A stretch of DNA of 62,500 nucleotides from Neocallimastix lanati (nom. inval.) (Eukaryota > Neocallimastigomycota > Neocallimastigomycetes > Neocallimastigales > Neocallimastigaceae): contig JACVTC010000001.1 of the NCBI GenBank assembly GCA_016946835.1, positions 695,001-757,500 on the forward strand, in the 5' to 3' direction. Below, one piece after another: positions 17,359 through 40,168 of this stretch. The notes under the pieces are model-generated. The model was not told the origin of the DNA. It did not search any database and saw only the letters and a program-made list of their open reading frames with translations. Made by a program: the position numbers and the translations under genes. Position 1 is the stretch's first letter, and each line of letters begins with the position of its first letter.

Positions 17359-20300
17359 ATGACATTACAAAGACAAAATTCAAATACAATGCCTTCACGT
17401 TTTAAACAAAATAAACCATTAATATCTCGACAACCATTAAATAAAAATGAATTAAAAAATGAAATTTCATCATTAAATGTAACTAAATCTAATTCAAAAT
17501 CTGAAAACGATATAATAAAAAAAGAATTAAAATTATGTTCTCAAGTATGGTCAAAATTATTAAAATTACCTCTTATAAAATATTTAGAGAAAAAGGTAAC
17601 CTTGACTGCTTTCATTATAATAAATTATTGTCAAACAATGAAAATTATTCCTTTTTTTTTTTTTTTTATTTTAATAATTTTAATAATTTTCATTCTTAAT
17701 ATTCTATTATTATTTATTTAGCATAATCCAAATGTATATTTAGATACAAAAATTTTAAATGAAATTATTCTAGTTTATGAAAAAATTAATAAAGAAGAAT
17801 ACAAAGATAAAGATGAATTTTATTCCTTAGTTATGGAAATTATAAATAAATTTGGTCTGATATGTAAACCAAAAGCACAGGTTTATATGGATTATAATAA
17901 TTTAAAATTGATATTTAATTCAGAATGGAAAAAGTGTTTAAATATATTGAAATTAAATAAAGGTAAAAATAAATTTATATATTAAATATAAAAAACTTTT
18001 ATATAATTGTTTTTTTTTTTTTAATTAAATGGTTTAATTTTAAAATAATAATAGAATTTATAACTAGTCCAAATAAAACAAATAAAATTATATGTAATAT
18101 TTGCAAGGAGGAATTTAAATTAAAAAAAGATTTTAAAACTCACTTAAAAACATGTTTATTAAATAGTCAAAAATCATCAATTAAAGGTGATAGCAATCAT
18201 ATCAATAGTAATAGAGTAGTGATACCAAGTACATCATTCTCCTCACCTCCACCTGCTGTTAAACATAAAGGCGAGAAAAAAGATTCTCAGAAAAATGAAA
18301 AGAAAGAATTATCAATATCTTATAAACTTTATTCAAAATTTTTTAAACCAGAGTTTAATATGGAAGCAATAAACGTCGGTGATAAAGTTGAATGTCCGTT
18401 TAATAATTGTACTGGTGCATCATCGAGTTTAGCTAAACTTGTAACTCATATTATGACTAATCATCAAGATAAATTAACTGTTATATCAGATTATTATTGT
18501 TCTATTTGTGGAAAAAGACTTCCCGATATTGTAACACAACTTATTCATAATGTTGAACATCAATATAATAAACGAAGAAAGATATTTTCTAAAAAATATA
18601 CCTCTAATGCTACGACAACTTCATCTTCATTATTAAATCCGTTAAATTCAATAACAAATTCATTTATGCCTATAAATACTTCATTATCACAGTCATCATT
18701 ACCTATACATCAATCCACCATCAAAAATAAATCGATAAGTTCTAAATCTTCAAAACTAAAACGAAAGTATCCATTTGATAAATCAGACATTTCAAATCAT
18801 CTTAATAATGTTAATTCATCAAAATTAAATAATGTAACTTTAAATACCAATCAAAATAAAAATCAAGATAAAAATCATTGTCCTTTATCTCCATCCCCAG
18901 CATCATCACTATCAAAAAATATACACACTTCACCAACTAAAATTGACAATGTTAAGATGGCTTTTGAAGATCAATCGAAAGAGAATAACCTATCTTTAAA
19001 TAATACCATTAAAATAAAAGATACTGAAAAAAAGAAGAAATTAAAAAATCATACCAATGAGACATTGAAAGAAAGTAATGATAATAAAATATTGGCGAAT
19101 ACATTGGAGAATAAATCAAAAAGAAATATATCAGGAAAAGTTCAGTTACAATTAGGTCAAAATAGTGATAATATATTACAATTAAAATCATCATCATCAA
19201 ATAAAACAACTAAAAATATACCATCTCCTGTTTCATCACCAATCTCCCTAAAGATAAATAATCAACAATATAAAGGTAAATTAATTGCTTATTATAAATA
19301 TTAATAAATAATGAAATAATGAATAATTAATATTATTAATAATAATATTATTATAATATATTATTATAATCCATTATTATTATAATCTATCATTATTATA
19401 ATCTATTATTATAATCCATTATTATTATAATCTATCATTATTATAATCTATTATTATTATAATCTATTATTATTATAATCTATTAATTATTATAATCTAT
19501 TATTATTATAATCTATTAATTATTATAATCTATTATTATTATAATCTATTATTATTATAATCTATTAATTATTATAATCTATTATTATTATAATCTATTA
19601 ATTATTATAATCTATTAATTATTATAATCTATTATTATCATTAATATTTATTATTATTATTATTATTTTAATATTATTATTAAATTTTAATAAACAGATA
19701 ATATGGTAATGTCCTCATCAACAAATTCGCATTCTAAAAGTGAAAATTCTTCATCCACAGTTTCATATACTCGTTCAAAATTAAGAATTCCATGTGTTGT
19801 TGAAACATGTAAGAAGACATATAAAAATATTAAAGGTCTTAAAACACATATTAGTCGATATCATCCAGAAGTTCATGTTAATATTGAAGAATTAGTTGAA
19901 TCATATAAAATTCAATCTGAACAAGAAGAATTAAAGAAAAATAAGAAAGCTCATAATATTTTACCTGTGACTAATTCATCACATCCTACTTTTAATGCTT
20001 CAACAAGTAGTGACATCAATATCAGTAATAATATAAATATTAATAAAAATGAAAATCTTAAAAATAATAATAAATGCAAAGATGCTGACAATAATAATGT
20101 GTCAAAAGCTTCAAATCTATTCTCTATCGAAAATAACCCATTATTAAATATACCATCAGATACAATGAATAATGATAAATCCCTTTCATCAAATTTATTA
20201 AATAATCTTATCAAAGGAAAAATTATCCCTAATGATACTGAAGATAATAAAAAAGATGAACTTAATTCTTTTGATAATAATTCAATGAATATTGATGATT

Positions 20301-21587
20301 CACTAGGTAAGACTTTCCCATCTATATATTTATTTATTATAAAATTTTATTATATTTTATAGCATGATATTATGATATGATATAAATATTAACTATATTA
20401 TTATTTATAATTTATTAATTAATTTATTTTTATGTAATATTTCAATAAATAGATATAACTAATAAAATGAATATTAAATCAACAATATCCGATTCAGATA
20501 ATCTAAGTCTATTACAGCATTATTTAGTTAATAATAATACAATAAATAATACAGAATTAGGAAATCTTGAAAATTTAAATTTAAATGCAGTAAGTTAATA
20601 TTATAATACTTAAAAATATATAGTTTTAGGAATTAAAAGTTTTTCTAAATGTATACTTTAATAATTTATTAGACCAACCCATATTTGTACTTTGATGCAA
20701 ATCTTAATAATATGCCCCTTGATTTACATAATAATTTATTATTTAATAATTTATTGTTGCAATCAAGAAATTCAGTTGATGTACTAAAAAATCCATCTTT
20801 AATTTCAGAATTAGGTAAACCCGATCTATTATCGGCGATATCTTCACATCCTTCTAGTGACCTCCTGTCCAATAATTTGTCAAATAATATTTCCAATAAT
20901 ATTTCTAATAATATTTCTAATAATATTTCTAATGATATGTTGTTGAACCTTTTAGGCAATAACATTAATAACATTGGTAATCCAACTTTACCAATTAATA
21001 ATTTAAATGATTTAAATTTGTTAAATATGAACTATAATCCATTAAATTATTTTTCATTATATGGTTCTAACCTTAATTCATTAAATAATACCCAGCTCCA
21101 ACTTTTACTTAATAATAACAATAGTGAAGATAATCATAATAAGACGGATAACCTTAGTTTAAATGTTAATAACAATTTTAATACTACTAATACTAGTCAT
21201 ACAAATAGTGATATATTGATTAATGAAAAAGCTACTACTACAGATTTTGATGAGAGTGATATTAAAACAGAAGATATATCATCGCAAATAAATAATAAAA
21301 ATAGTAATAAACCCGGTAGTCATCAAGATATTCATCTTGAAGCTCCATCATTAGATACAGAATTTTTAAATAATTTATTAATAAATAATAATAATTTAAC
21401 AGAATCCAGCTTAGATTTAATAGATTTAAATCCATCTATGACTAATACAAAATCATTAGATTCATTATCTAATAATACTTTAATTCCAGATTTAAAAGAT
21501 ATAGATATGAAAAATTCAATAGATGAAACACTTGAAATACCAAAATCAAATATGGAAACCGAAAATAAAAACTTGACTAGTCAATAA
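17359..21587 (+). CDS. Multi-C2H2 zinc-finger protein with an Sfp1/JAZF1-like finger
   Basis: Six exons are read: 17359-17595, 17722-17962, 18055-19275, 19698-20306, 20453-20589 and 20673-21587. All join in frame to about 1119 residues. Putative fingers: C2HC at about 173-194 (CNICKEEF...THLKTC); C2H2 at about 273-295 (CPFNNC...THIMTNH); C2H2 at about 306-328 (CSICGK...HNVEH); C2H2 at about 599-623 (IPCVVETCKKTYKNIKGLKTH). The last has the C-x4-C.KTYKN..GLK.H spelling typical of fungal Sfp1 and animal JAZF1. Everything between and after is Asn/Ser-rich and probably disordered. A nuclear DNA-binding regulator is likely; targets are unknown. If Sfp1-like, it would act on ribosome biogenesis, but this rests on one finger. 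Ser/Pro-rich stretches (LSPSPASS, PSPVSSP) are possible phosphorylation sites. Confidence 0.75.
19350..19640. repeat. Minisatellite in intron 4 of the zinc-finger gene
   Basis: About 290 bases of imperfect 16-19 base units built on TATTATTATAATCTAT, with variants containing TAATT. It fills most of intron 19276-19697. Readthrough past the donor gives only nine further codons. Confidence 0.85.
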
Positions 21588-22178
21588 TATATAACTATTA
21601 GAAACATAATCCCTTAAATTTTATTATTTTAATTAGTATTTTATATATATATATATATATTTAATTTTAATATAACCATTATTTATTTATATTCAGTTAT
21701 TATCACAACAACATTCATATATATTTATTTATTTATTTATTGTAATTTCATTCATTAATAATAATTTTATTTATATTTTATAAGAAAATCTATTCATAAA
21801 TAATAGTAAAAAACAAAAAAATAAAAAAATAAAATAAAATAAAATAAAATAAAATAAAATATATTTAATTTTTTATTATATATTATTTTTTATTTATTAT
21901 ACAATATAGAATTGTAAAAAAAAAGAAAAAAATAAAACAATAAAAATTAAAAAAAAATAAAAATAAAAATAAAAATTGTATATTATTATTCTTGATAATA
22001 TAAAAAGTTAAACAACCTATATATTATGTTAATCGTTATATCAAAATAAGTATTATTATTTTTTTTTTTTTTTTTTTAATTATAAAAATTACATTTAAAC
22101 TAATAATAATAATAATAATAATTAAAAATAACAATGAAAATCATGTGTTATATTCAAAAAAAATATGTGTTAAAAGAA

Positions 22179-22214
<36 letters not shown>

Positions 22215-22405
22215 AATTTACATTTTATCTCGAAAGATTTCAATTACACTCTAATTAATTCTGCTAAAAACACTACTTCATTAAATATCTAATGAATTAT
22301 GGGATTACTCAGTAAAATAGGCTAATTTTTCTATTATTCATAAATTTTAAAAAATATATAGTTCCATAAATATTCTAATAAATAAACTTTAATTAATGAA
22401 ACATT

Positions 22406-22440
<35 letters not shown>

Positions 22441-22595
22441 CTATTTTTTACTTATTTATTTATTTATTTATTTATTTACTATTTTTTACTTATTTATTTA
22501 TTTATTTATTTACTATTTATTTACTATTTATTTACTTATTTATTTATTTATTTACTTTTTTTTACTTATTTATTTATTTATTTACTTTTTTTTAC

Positions 22596-22626
<31 letters not shown>

Positions 22627-22744
22627 TAATAATAATAAAAATTATGCAAATATTTTTTATATTATAGATTATGAAACTTCATTAATTATAATGAATATAT
22701 AATAGAATATATAGTAAATATATATAATAAAATATATAATACAA
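21588..22744. other. Intergenic, no gene seen
   Basis: 3' flank of the zinc-finger gene. It contains poly-A/T tracts and the ATTT array described separately. Convergent with the relic on the minus strand. Confidence 0.65.
22404..22626. repeat. ATTT/ACTATTTTTT compound array
   Basis: About 220 bases of ATTT tetramers, interrupted at intervals by TTTACTATTTTTTACTT-like blocks. It produces a fake Tyr/Leu/Ile/Phe open frame. Confidence 0.85.
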
Positions 22745-23264
22745 TCATAATTTATCGGTTGCAATAAACTCTGATAAATCTTGTAACGCTGTCATTAAAA
22801 GAACCAAATTATTAAATTTGTTAAATTATTGAGTAATTCTATACGACACTGTACTATATTTTCATTAGTTTTTCTTGAAAAAATCTGAAAAATCAATACC
22901 TATATCATCATAATCTACTTCTTTTTTTTTTTTTTTAATCACCTTATTCATCCCATATCTTCTATAGAACCATCATTTTCTTCATTATCATCATTATCAA
23001 TATCATCATTATCAATATCATCATTATCAATATCATTAGTATCAATATCATTAGATTAGTATCAATATCATCATGGTCTATTCCATCTTCTCTATTATAT
23101 TTCTCTATTATATCTTTATTATTATTATTATTATTATTATTACTAATAGAGGACTCTTTTATGCTTTTATTATTAAGGTTGCTATCATCATTAGCATTTC
23201 TTTTTTCATTTTCATTTATATCATTAGAATTTAAACACATATTATTTTGATTTGATGAGTTCAT
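22745..23264 (-). pseudogene. Frameshifted relic of an Asn/Asp-rich protein gene
   Basis: Minus-strand coding composition starts at an ATG (23264) with MNSSNQNNMCLNSNDINENE and an Asn run. It then enters repeated DIDNDD codons. The Asp/Ile repeat changes frame near 23055, where a 5-base CTAAT is duplicated. After a stop and an A-run, coding-like peptides continue in other frames: EVDYDDIGIDFSDFFKK, then TNENIVQCRIELLNNLTN, then LMTALQDLSEFIATDKL and a stop. At least three frame changes separate these pieces, and splicing does not obviously mend them. Either a pseudogene or a gene with several assembly indels. Family not recognised. Confidence 0.45.
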
Positions 23265-23639
23265 TCTTTTCCAATTGCTATTGAAATTTCAATATTTATT
23301 TCAAAATTAACCAATTTTTTTTTTAAAAAAAAAAAATAAAAAAAATAAAAAATAATAATTCTTCTTTTAAATAAAAATATTAAATTATTATATAAAAAAA
23401 ATTATATAAAGATAAACTTATTTAGAAATATATTATTTATTGGATGTAAAAAAATATATATATATATATAATTATCAATTATGTTAATATTATTACAACA
23501 AAATAATGAATGAATATAGTATAACTAATGACAGTTATATTTTATATGATTATAACATTATTCAAAAAAAAAAAAAAAAAAAAAAAAAAGAAATATACTA
23601 TATTTTATTTATATATATTAGTAAATATTTTTTTATTAA

Positions 23640-24048
23640 AAAATAATGTAAATGTTAGTTATTTTCAACAACTTGTGGAAAGCACACATAAAGTTTCTGG
23701 ATCGATCACCTGATCACTCCTGAATTAGACTCATTTTCATCCTCACAATAAATGAAAGTTGATGTTTTCTATCCCTGTTGTTATTCTATATAACCACTAG
23801 GTCAGAAAGTACTTGATCTGCGAGAGAATTAATAGAGTTGTTCCTTCCTTGATGATAGTTCAAAATACACTGATAAGAAGCCTGTCGTTTAAAGAAGAGT
23901 ATAGGGAATGTCTTTCATCATATTAGTCTTTGCTTAGAGAGAAAGGTTTGAGTCGATGGCAAAGAATAAAGAATTCTAATAAGAGTCTGAACCGTTTTTA
24001 AGGGAGAGAATGGAGGTCCTATTGATCCTGCCTTCTCGTTAATCTCAG

Positions 24049-24051
<3 letters not shown>
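23640..24051. mobile_element. Possible decayed mobile-element fragment ending in poly-A
   Basis: About 410 bases with markedly higher G+C and no microsatellites sit between AT deserts and end at a poly-A run of nearly 40. No continuous frame spans it. Short coding-like pieces occur on both strands, but none could be assigned to a family. Retroposition is suggested by the terminal poly-A, but poly-A is so common here that this is weak. Confidence 0.3.
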
Positions 24052-24093
<42 letters not shown>

Positions 24094-24271
24094 ATTTATC
24101 ATACTATATAGTCATTATTAATTTTATAAATTTATAAATATAAAATTTAAAATTAATAATTATAAAAATTAAATGATTACAAGTTATTATTTAATATAAA
24201 ATTCATGATAATAGTATTATTAAATATCGAATAATTAGTGTAATTTATCCATATTTCAATATTACCACTTG

Positions 24272-24328
<57 letters not shown>

Positions 24329-24798
24329 ATATGAAATGTTTCACAAAATTTTAATAATTTCTTAATTTTATTTTTAATATTTAAATCTATTAAAATTTTA
24401 AAATTTTACAATATAACCTGTTATTATTTTTCCTATTTTTTATTATTATGATGTCTATGATAAAATAAATAAAACTAATTATTTAAATTAAATAAAAAAA
24501 AAATCATTATATATAACAAAATATTAATAATTATTGATTAAAATGTTTTTTTTTTTTTTTTTTTTTTTTTATAGACCTTCAAACATGTAATAATGTTTAA
24601 TCAAAAATAATAGTAGTAACAACAATCGTACCACTAATAATAAAACTAATTCAAAATGTTTCACAAAAAAAAAAAAAAAAACTTTTGAAACCAATTTCTT
24701 TTGAGATACTTTAAAAATATTTTAAAGGGTTATCATTCCTATAAAATATAAATATTATAAAATATTATACTATTATTATTTAAAATTAACAACTTATT

Positions 24799-24862
24799 AA
24801 AAAAAAAACTGTTATTTAATTAGTATTATATATAATACTAATTAAATAACAGTTTTTTTTTT
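24799..24862. repeat. Perfect 64-bp palindrome
   Basis: Two 32-base arms meet at 24830/24831 without a spacer. The right arm is the exact reverse complement of the left (AACTGTTATTTAATTAGTAT within the left arm). It could form a cruciform or be a foldback/MITE-like remnant. It lies about 370 bases upstream of the CFAP43 start. Confidence 0.9.
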
Positions 24863-25189
24863 TTTTTTTTCTAATATTAATAATTGTATTAATAATATTT
24901 TAATAGAATCAATATAAAGTATATAATGTAAAATTAATTTTTTTTTATCTTGTCTATAATAAACTTTTTTAATTAATTATTATATTAATAGTAATACGGA
25001 AAAAAAAAATAATTATACCTATTAAAGTTTATTATATATAATATCTTTATTAATAATTTTTTACTCTTTTAAAAAATGCTAGTCTTTTTTTTTTCGTAAA
25101 TTTTTAAAAAAAACTTTTTTTCTTTAAAAATTATTTTAATATAATAAAAATATTTTAATAGAGATATATTAAATATATTAAGAAGATTA

Positions 25190-25222
<33 letters not shown>

Positions 25223-25228
25223 AAAGAA

Positions 25229-34983
<9,755 letters not shown>

Positions 34984-35054
34984 AATTATATATTAAATTT
35001 TTGAAATTTATTATTTTAATTTTTCTTGTTGCTTATATTTTTAAAAATAAAAAA

Positions 35055-35093
<39 letters not shown>

Positions 35094-35618
35094 AAAATAT
35101 ATATATTTTCATTTTCATAAGTATATTATTATTAAAATATTAAATATCATAAATACAATATAACATAGAATACACATTTAAGTAATATTTTATGAATTAG
35201 AAAAAAAAAAATATATATATATATATTATTTTTTTTATTTAATTCAAAAGTATTAAATAATAAATATCAAAATATGATATTAAGCAAATTGTATATTAAA
35301 CAAACAATATATTAAAAATCATTAATTCATATATGTTAAAAATTAAAACATCACAATACTATATAAATAAAATATAAATTAAATATATAATAAATTGTTT
35401 ATTCTTATTCAATTTCTCAAATATTACGTATTAAATTTATATCTATGAATTCCAATATTATTAACCTTTTTTAAAGATATTTAAAATTAAATATTATAAA
35501 AAAAGGTTAAGGAATTAATATTATTATTTCAAACAAAGAAAAAAAGTATTAATATATATATATATTGAAAACAAATTAATTTATATATTAATTTAAATTT
35601 TTAAAGAAAATTATTAAA

Positions 35619-35656
<38 letters not shown>

Positions 35657-38600
35657 ATGGTATTATTTATTTTATGAATTAATAATACGACACTTTCTAT
35701 TAAACAATTTTATTACTAATTGTTTCTTAAATTAATACTTTTTTTTTTATTTTATTTTAATAATTAATATATATATATATATATATATTAGAATAAAACT
35801 TTAAAATTATATAAACTAAACTGAAATCTAATAATATTTATCAAAACTATTTAAATAGTTTTGATAAGGAATAAAAATATTTTAATAATAACATTATTTA
35901 ATTATTAGGATTAGATCTATATCTATTATGATTAGTATTATTAATTAATGATATTACTACCACTACTATTATTACAATTATTTTATTATTATTATTATTG
36001 TTATAGTTGTTGTTTATTATTATAATATGTCCAATAGTCAATTTCTTTTTTTTTTTTTCTTTATTAAACTCATTTTCATTTAAAATTTATGCATTTTTTT
36101 TTTTTCAGTAAATAAATTCAATTAACCAAGTTTTAGTTGAGATGATCAAACAAAATAATTTATTAAAAAACAAAAAAATTTTATAATTATTTAATATAAT
36201 AATTTTATCAAAAATTCAATAATATATAATATCTTAGTCTGAATTTTCTATCAACTCTTAAAATTATGTTAATAAATTAATAAATCTTTTTAAAATTAAT
36301 AAATATTTATAAAATTAATATATATTTACATTAAAATCAGGTTTAACATTTTAAAATAATAACTATTGAATAATTATAATAAATATCAATTAGTTTAGAT
36401 TAAAAATTATGAGAAATTATATACTATTTATCTGATTTATATATATATATTTATATATATATTTAAAATAATTATCAGAAAACTATTATGTCTATATATA
36501 TACAACAATTACTAACTTTTTGTATTATAAATTAAAAATAGTGAAGATATTAATAATTCATTTAAGTATTTATGACAGTTCTATTGTAATTTCAGTTATT
36601 CCAATTTACAAAAATAATATTTGACTCTATATTTATTTAAACTAATGTTTTATTTTATATATATTTTAAATTTTTTTGTTCAATATGAAGATTTATAATA
36701 GTTCATATTAAATAATTACTTTTATTAGTATAAAAATAAATGATATAACCAATATATTTTATATATATATATATATATAAATTTTATAATTTATAGGATA
36801 CATTTTAAAGTATAATCTAATAATAAAATATATATTCTATAAAAAAAAAAAATAATAATAATGATAATAATAATAATAATAATAATTATATTTAATTCAT
36901 ATCAAATAAAATTACATAAAACTGTTCTCATCAATAATTCTAAATAATATTATAAACTTTTTTTAAAATTTAAAGTATTTTGACTTCATGTAATATGAAC
37001 CTTGTATTATATATTTTTTCCCTTTCATTTTTTATTTTTTTTTATTTTATTTTTTTTTTTTTTTTTTTTTAATTATATTATGAATTTTATTTTATTTTAT
37101 TATATTTTATTTTTATTTTACTTTTATTTTTATTTTACTTTTATTTTTTTTTATGGTTTTATTTTGTTATTTTATAACATTCAATTTTATTTTATTTTAT
37201 TATAAATTAAAGTCATATTATATTAATCTCTTTGTATAATATGCCTTCAAATTTATAAATATAATAAAATATAATAAATAATACAATTTAAAAAAAAAAA
37301 AAAAAAATTATATTTAGTTCAATTTGATTAATATTAATAATATTTATTTTTTTAAATTCTTGAAAAAAATATAACACAAAAAACTTTATTAAATATGTAT
37401 TAAGGAATTATTTTTAGTTAGTTTGGTTTTGCATACTTCATAAATTAAAAATAAAAATAAATCATTATATAAATTCATAAATATATATATAAATATATTT
37501 TAACTCAAAAATATAAGTAATAACAAAAAAAAAAAAAAAAAAAAAAAAAGAAATAATATGTAAATAATTAATAAATAAAATAAAAAAGAAAAATAATTTA
37601 AAAACAAAAACTTTTATATATTTATATATTTATATACTTATATTTATATATTTATATATTTATATTTATATTTATATTTATATATATATTTTTTTTCTTA
37701 TAACTATTAATTATTATAATATTGAAATTTTTATATTATCGTTATTTTTTTTTATCCAAAGTTAATAAAAATATATATATATTTATATATATATAAAAAA
37801 AAAAAAAAAAAAAAATAGAGAAGAAAGGGGAACATACAATAAGCATATTTTAAATTGTAAATAAATATATTCAATTCAAAAAAAAAAAAAAAAAAAAATA
37901 AAAAAAAAAAAACTATTAATTTAACATGAGTAATATACTTTTGAATAATAAGATAATAAATAAGAATTGAACATATTTGCAAGGAATATTTTTTTTTTTT
38001 TTTTGAAGAAAATAAAAGTATAAAATAAATTTTAAAAATATGCTATAAAAAATTAAAAAAACACTTTCAAACGAAACTACTTTAATGAAATAATTAAATA
38101 AAGAATATTCAAATAAAAAAATAAAAATAATAAAAATAATAAAAAAAATAAAAAAAAAATAAAAAAAAATCAATATAAAACATGTTTATATATTTATATA
38201 TATATATAAAAATAGAAATAATAGGAAAATAATAATAATAGTATTAAATATTAAACATATATATAAATACAAACAAAATATTAAATAATTGATATTAACA
38301 AGTAACGAGTAACAAACAAATAAAATAAATAAATATAAAAGTTTATGATATATAATATCAGAAGTTGTTAATATTATGTTATAATAAACAAAACATATAC
38401 ATTATCTAGATGATTATTTTATTTTATTATTTATTTTATTATTTAAATAATATAAAAAATTATTAAGAATAAATGAGTGTCAAATTAAACAAAATAAATA
38501 TACTGACATATAAATAATAATATATTATAAAACTGATGAAATTGATAATACTCTATATTAAAATTATATAAATACCAAATATAGACAAATATAAAAATTA

Positions 38601-38790
38601 AAATATATAAAAATTTTGAAAAGATATCGAAAATACTAGTTAAAAAAAACCAAATAAAAAAAAAAAGAAAAGAAAAGAGAGAGAGAGAGAAAGAGAGAGA
38701 GAGAAAAGAAACGTAAAAATAGAGCTATCAATATTGAGATATAGACTATTTAAATTATTATAATAGAAATAAAGAAGAAAAATAATAATA

Positions 38791-38846
<56 letters not shown>

Positions 38847-38878
38847 TTTATATATTTTGATAAGAATAAAAATTTTGA

Positions 38879-38918
<40 letters not shown>

Positions 38919-39282
38919 AATTATTATTATTATAATAAATATAAATTTTATATACCTATGTAAATATTTATATATATATATATATATATTACTAAATATT
39001 AATATTACTGAAATAGAGTAAGTAAATATAAATATGAAAATGTATTATTTAGTAATGTATTAAAATGTTAGAAATATTTTAACTAAAATTTAAAATATAT
39101 ATATATTTTATTTTATTTTTTTTTTTTTTTTAGATATTGTAATATAGAAAACATTTTGTCAAAGTTTTGTGCCAGCATACCTATAATTATATATATATAT
39201 TAAGAGAGAAAGTATTCTAGTAATTAATTTATATAAATAAAATTTAGACCTTTGAAACTATCATAAAAGGACAAATTAAAAA
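34984..39282. other. 4.3-kb gene-free AT desert
   Basis: Long homopolymers, TA and AAT runs, and GA repeats near 38670-38705. Many A/T-only open frames give Phe/Tyr/Ile-rich translations without protein-like signal. A perfect 30-bp palindrome lies at 35838-35867. No tRNA-like structure or protein-coding exon could be supported. Confidence 0.65.
35838..35867. repeat. Perfect 30-bp palindrome
   Basis: TTATCAAAACTATTT is followed directly by its exact reverse complement. Too short to classify. Confidence 0.9.
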
Positions 39283-39498
39283 ATGTCTGATCTTAAATAT
39301 CAAAAACTACTTCAATTAAATGAACGTCTTCGTCAAGAAGAAGAATTGCCAAGAATTCCAGTATCAGAAGCAAGTAAGAATTTAGTTAAATATATTAGTG
39401 AAATTCCAGACCCTTTGTCTCATCCGTTAAAAGCGGAATGTCAACCTAATCCATTTACTTCACAACCTCCTGGTAGTAGCTGCTGTGTAATATTATAG
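39283..39498 (+). CDS. Heterotrimeric G-protein gamma subunit (Ste18-like)
   Basis: Single-exon frame of 71 residues, the usual length for fungal G-gamma. The N-terminal helix LKYQKLLQLNERLRQEEELP and RIPVSEASKNLVKYI match the G-gamma-like domain that forms a coiled coil with G-beta. ISEIPDPLSHPL and the NPF motif follow. The protein ends CCVIL: a CAAX box (CVIL) whose final Leu favours geranylgeranylation, with a preceding Cys that could be palmitoylated. It should sit at the inner face of the plasma membrane in a G-beta/gamma dimer and relay receptor signals. The start is the first ATG after an A-rich leader; no intron is needed. Confidence 0.92.
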   Translation: MSDLKYQKLLQLNERLRQEEELPRIPVSEASKNLVKYISEIPDPLSHPLKAECQPNPFTSQPPGSSCCVIL

Positions 39499-39503
39499 AA
39501 AAG

Positions 39504-39545
<42 letters not shown>

Positions 39546-40132
39546 AATTCACATTCATATTCAAAAAAATAAAAATAAAAAAAAAAAAAAAAAATTAAAA
39601 TTAAAAATAAAAAATACGCAATAATATAAATTATATATAAATTATTTATTATAATTTTTATTACAATATAAATCACGATGAACTTAATATTAATTTATAA
39701 AACTATTTATATAAAAAAAAGAAAATTATAATAAAAAATTATATAATTATAAACAATATATGATTTAAATATAATTTTTGTTATTATTTTCATATTTTTT
39801 TTTTCTTTATATTATTAAAAAATCAATTAATAATATAATTTAAATATTTTTTTTGTTAGATTTAAAATGATAGTATAGAAAATAAAAGAAATTTTGTCTT
39901 TTTTTTTTTTTTTTTTTTATTACCTAAAAACTTCATTAAAATAAAAATTAAAAATATTTATTATAATAATATACTGTGTCTTTTATATTATTATTATTAT
40001 TATCTATTCATTATTAACCTACTTATTTAATGTTAACGAACAAAGTACTACCTTAAAAAAAATAAAAATAATAATAATAATAAATATAATAAAATATGTA
40101 TTATTATAAATATATTTATATATTAAAAATAA

Positions 40133-40168
<36 letters not shown>

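Larger units (their letters stand above)
23265..25228. other. Divergent intergenic region with one high-complexity island
   Basis: Apart from the island at about 23640-24051 and the palindrome at 24799-24862, listed separately, this is homopolymer-rich sequence. The CFAP43 promoter should lie at the right end, where a long poly-A tract directly precedes the start codon. Confidence 0.6.

Noticed and set aside
19009-20974. Minus-strand frames opposite the zinc-finger gene
   Set aside because: They are shadows of Asn/Ser-rich plus-strand exons that join in frame and carry zinc-finger motifs.
37002-38173. Several Phe/Tyr/Ile-rich frames on both strands
   Set aside because: Each is a translation of poly-T/poly-A and TA microsatellite without coding composition or splice-compatible neighbours.
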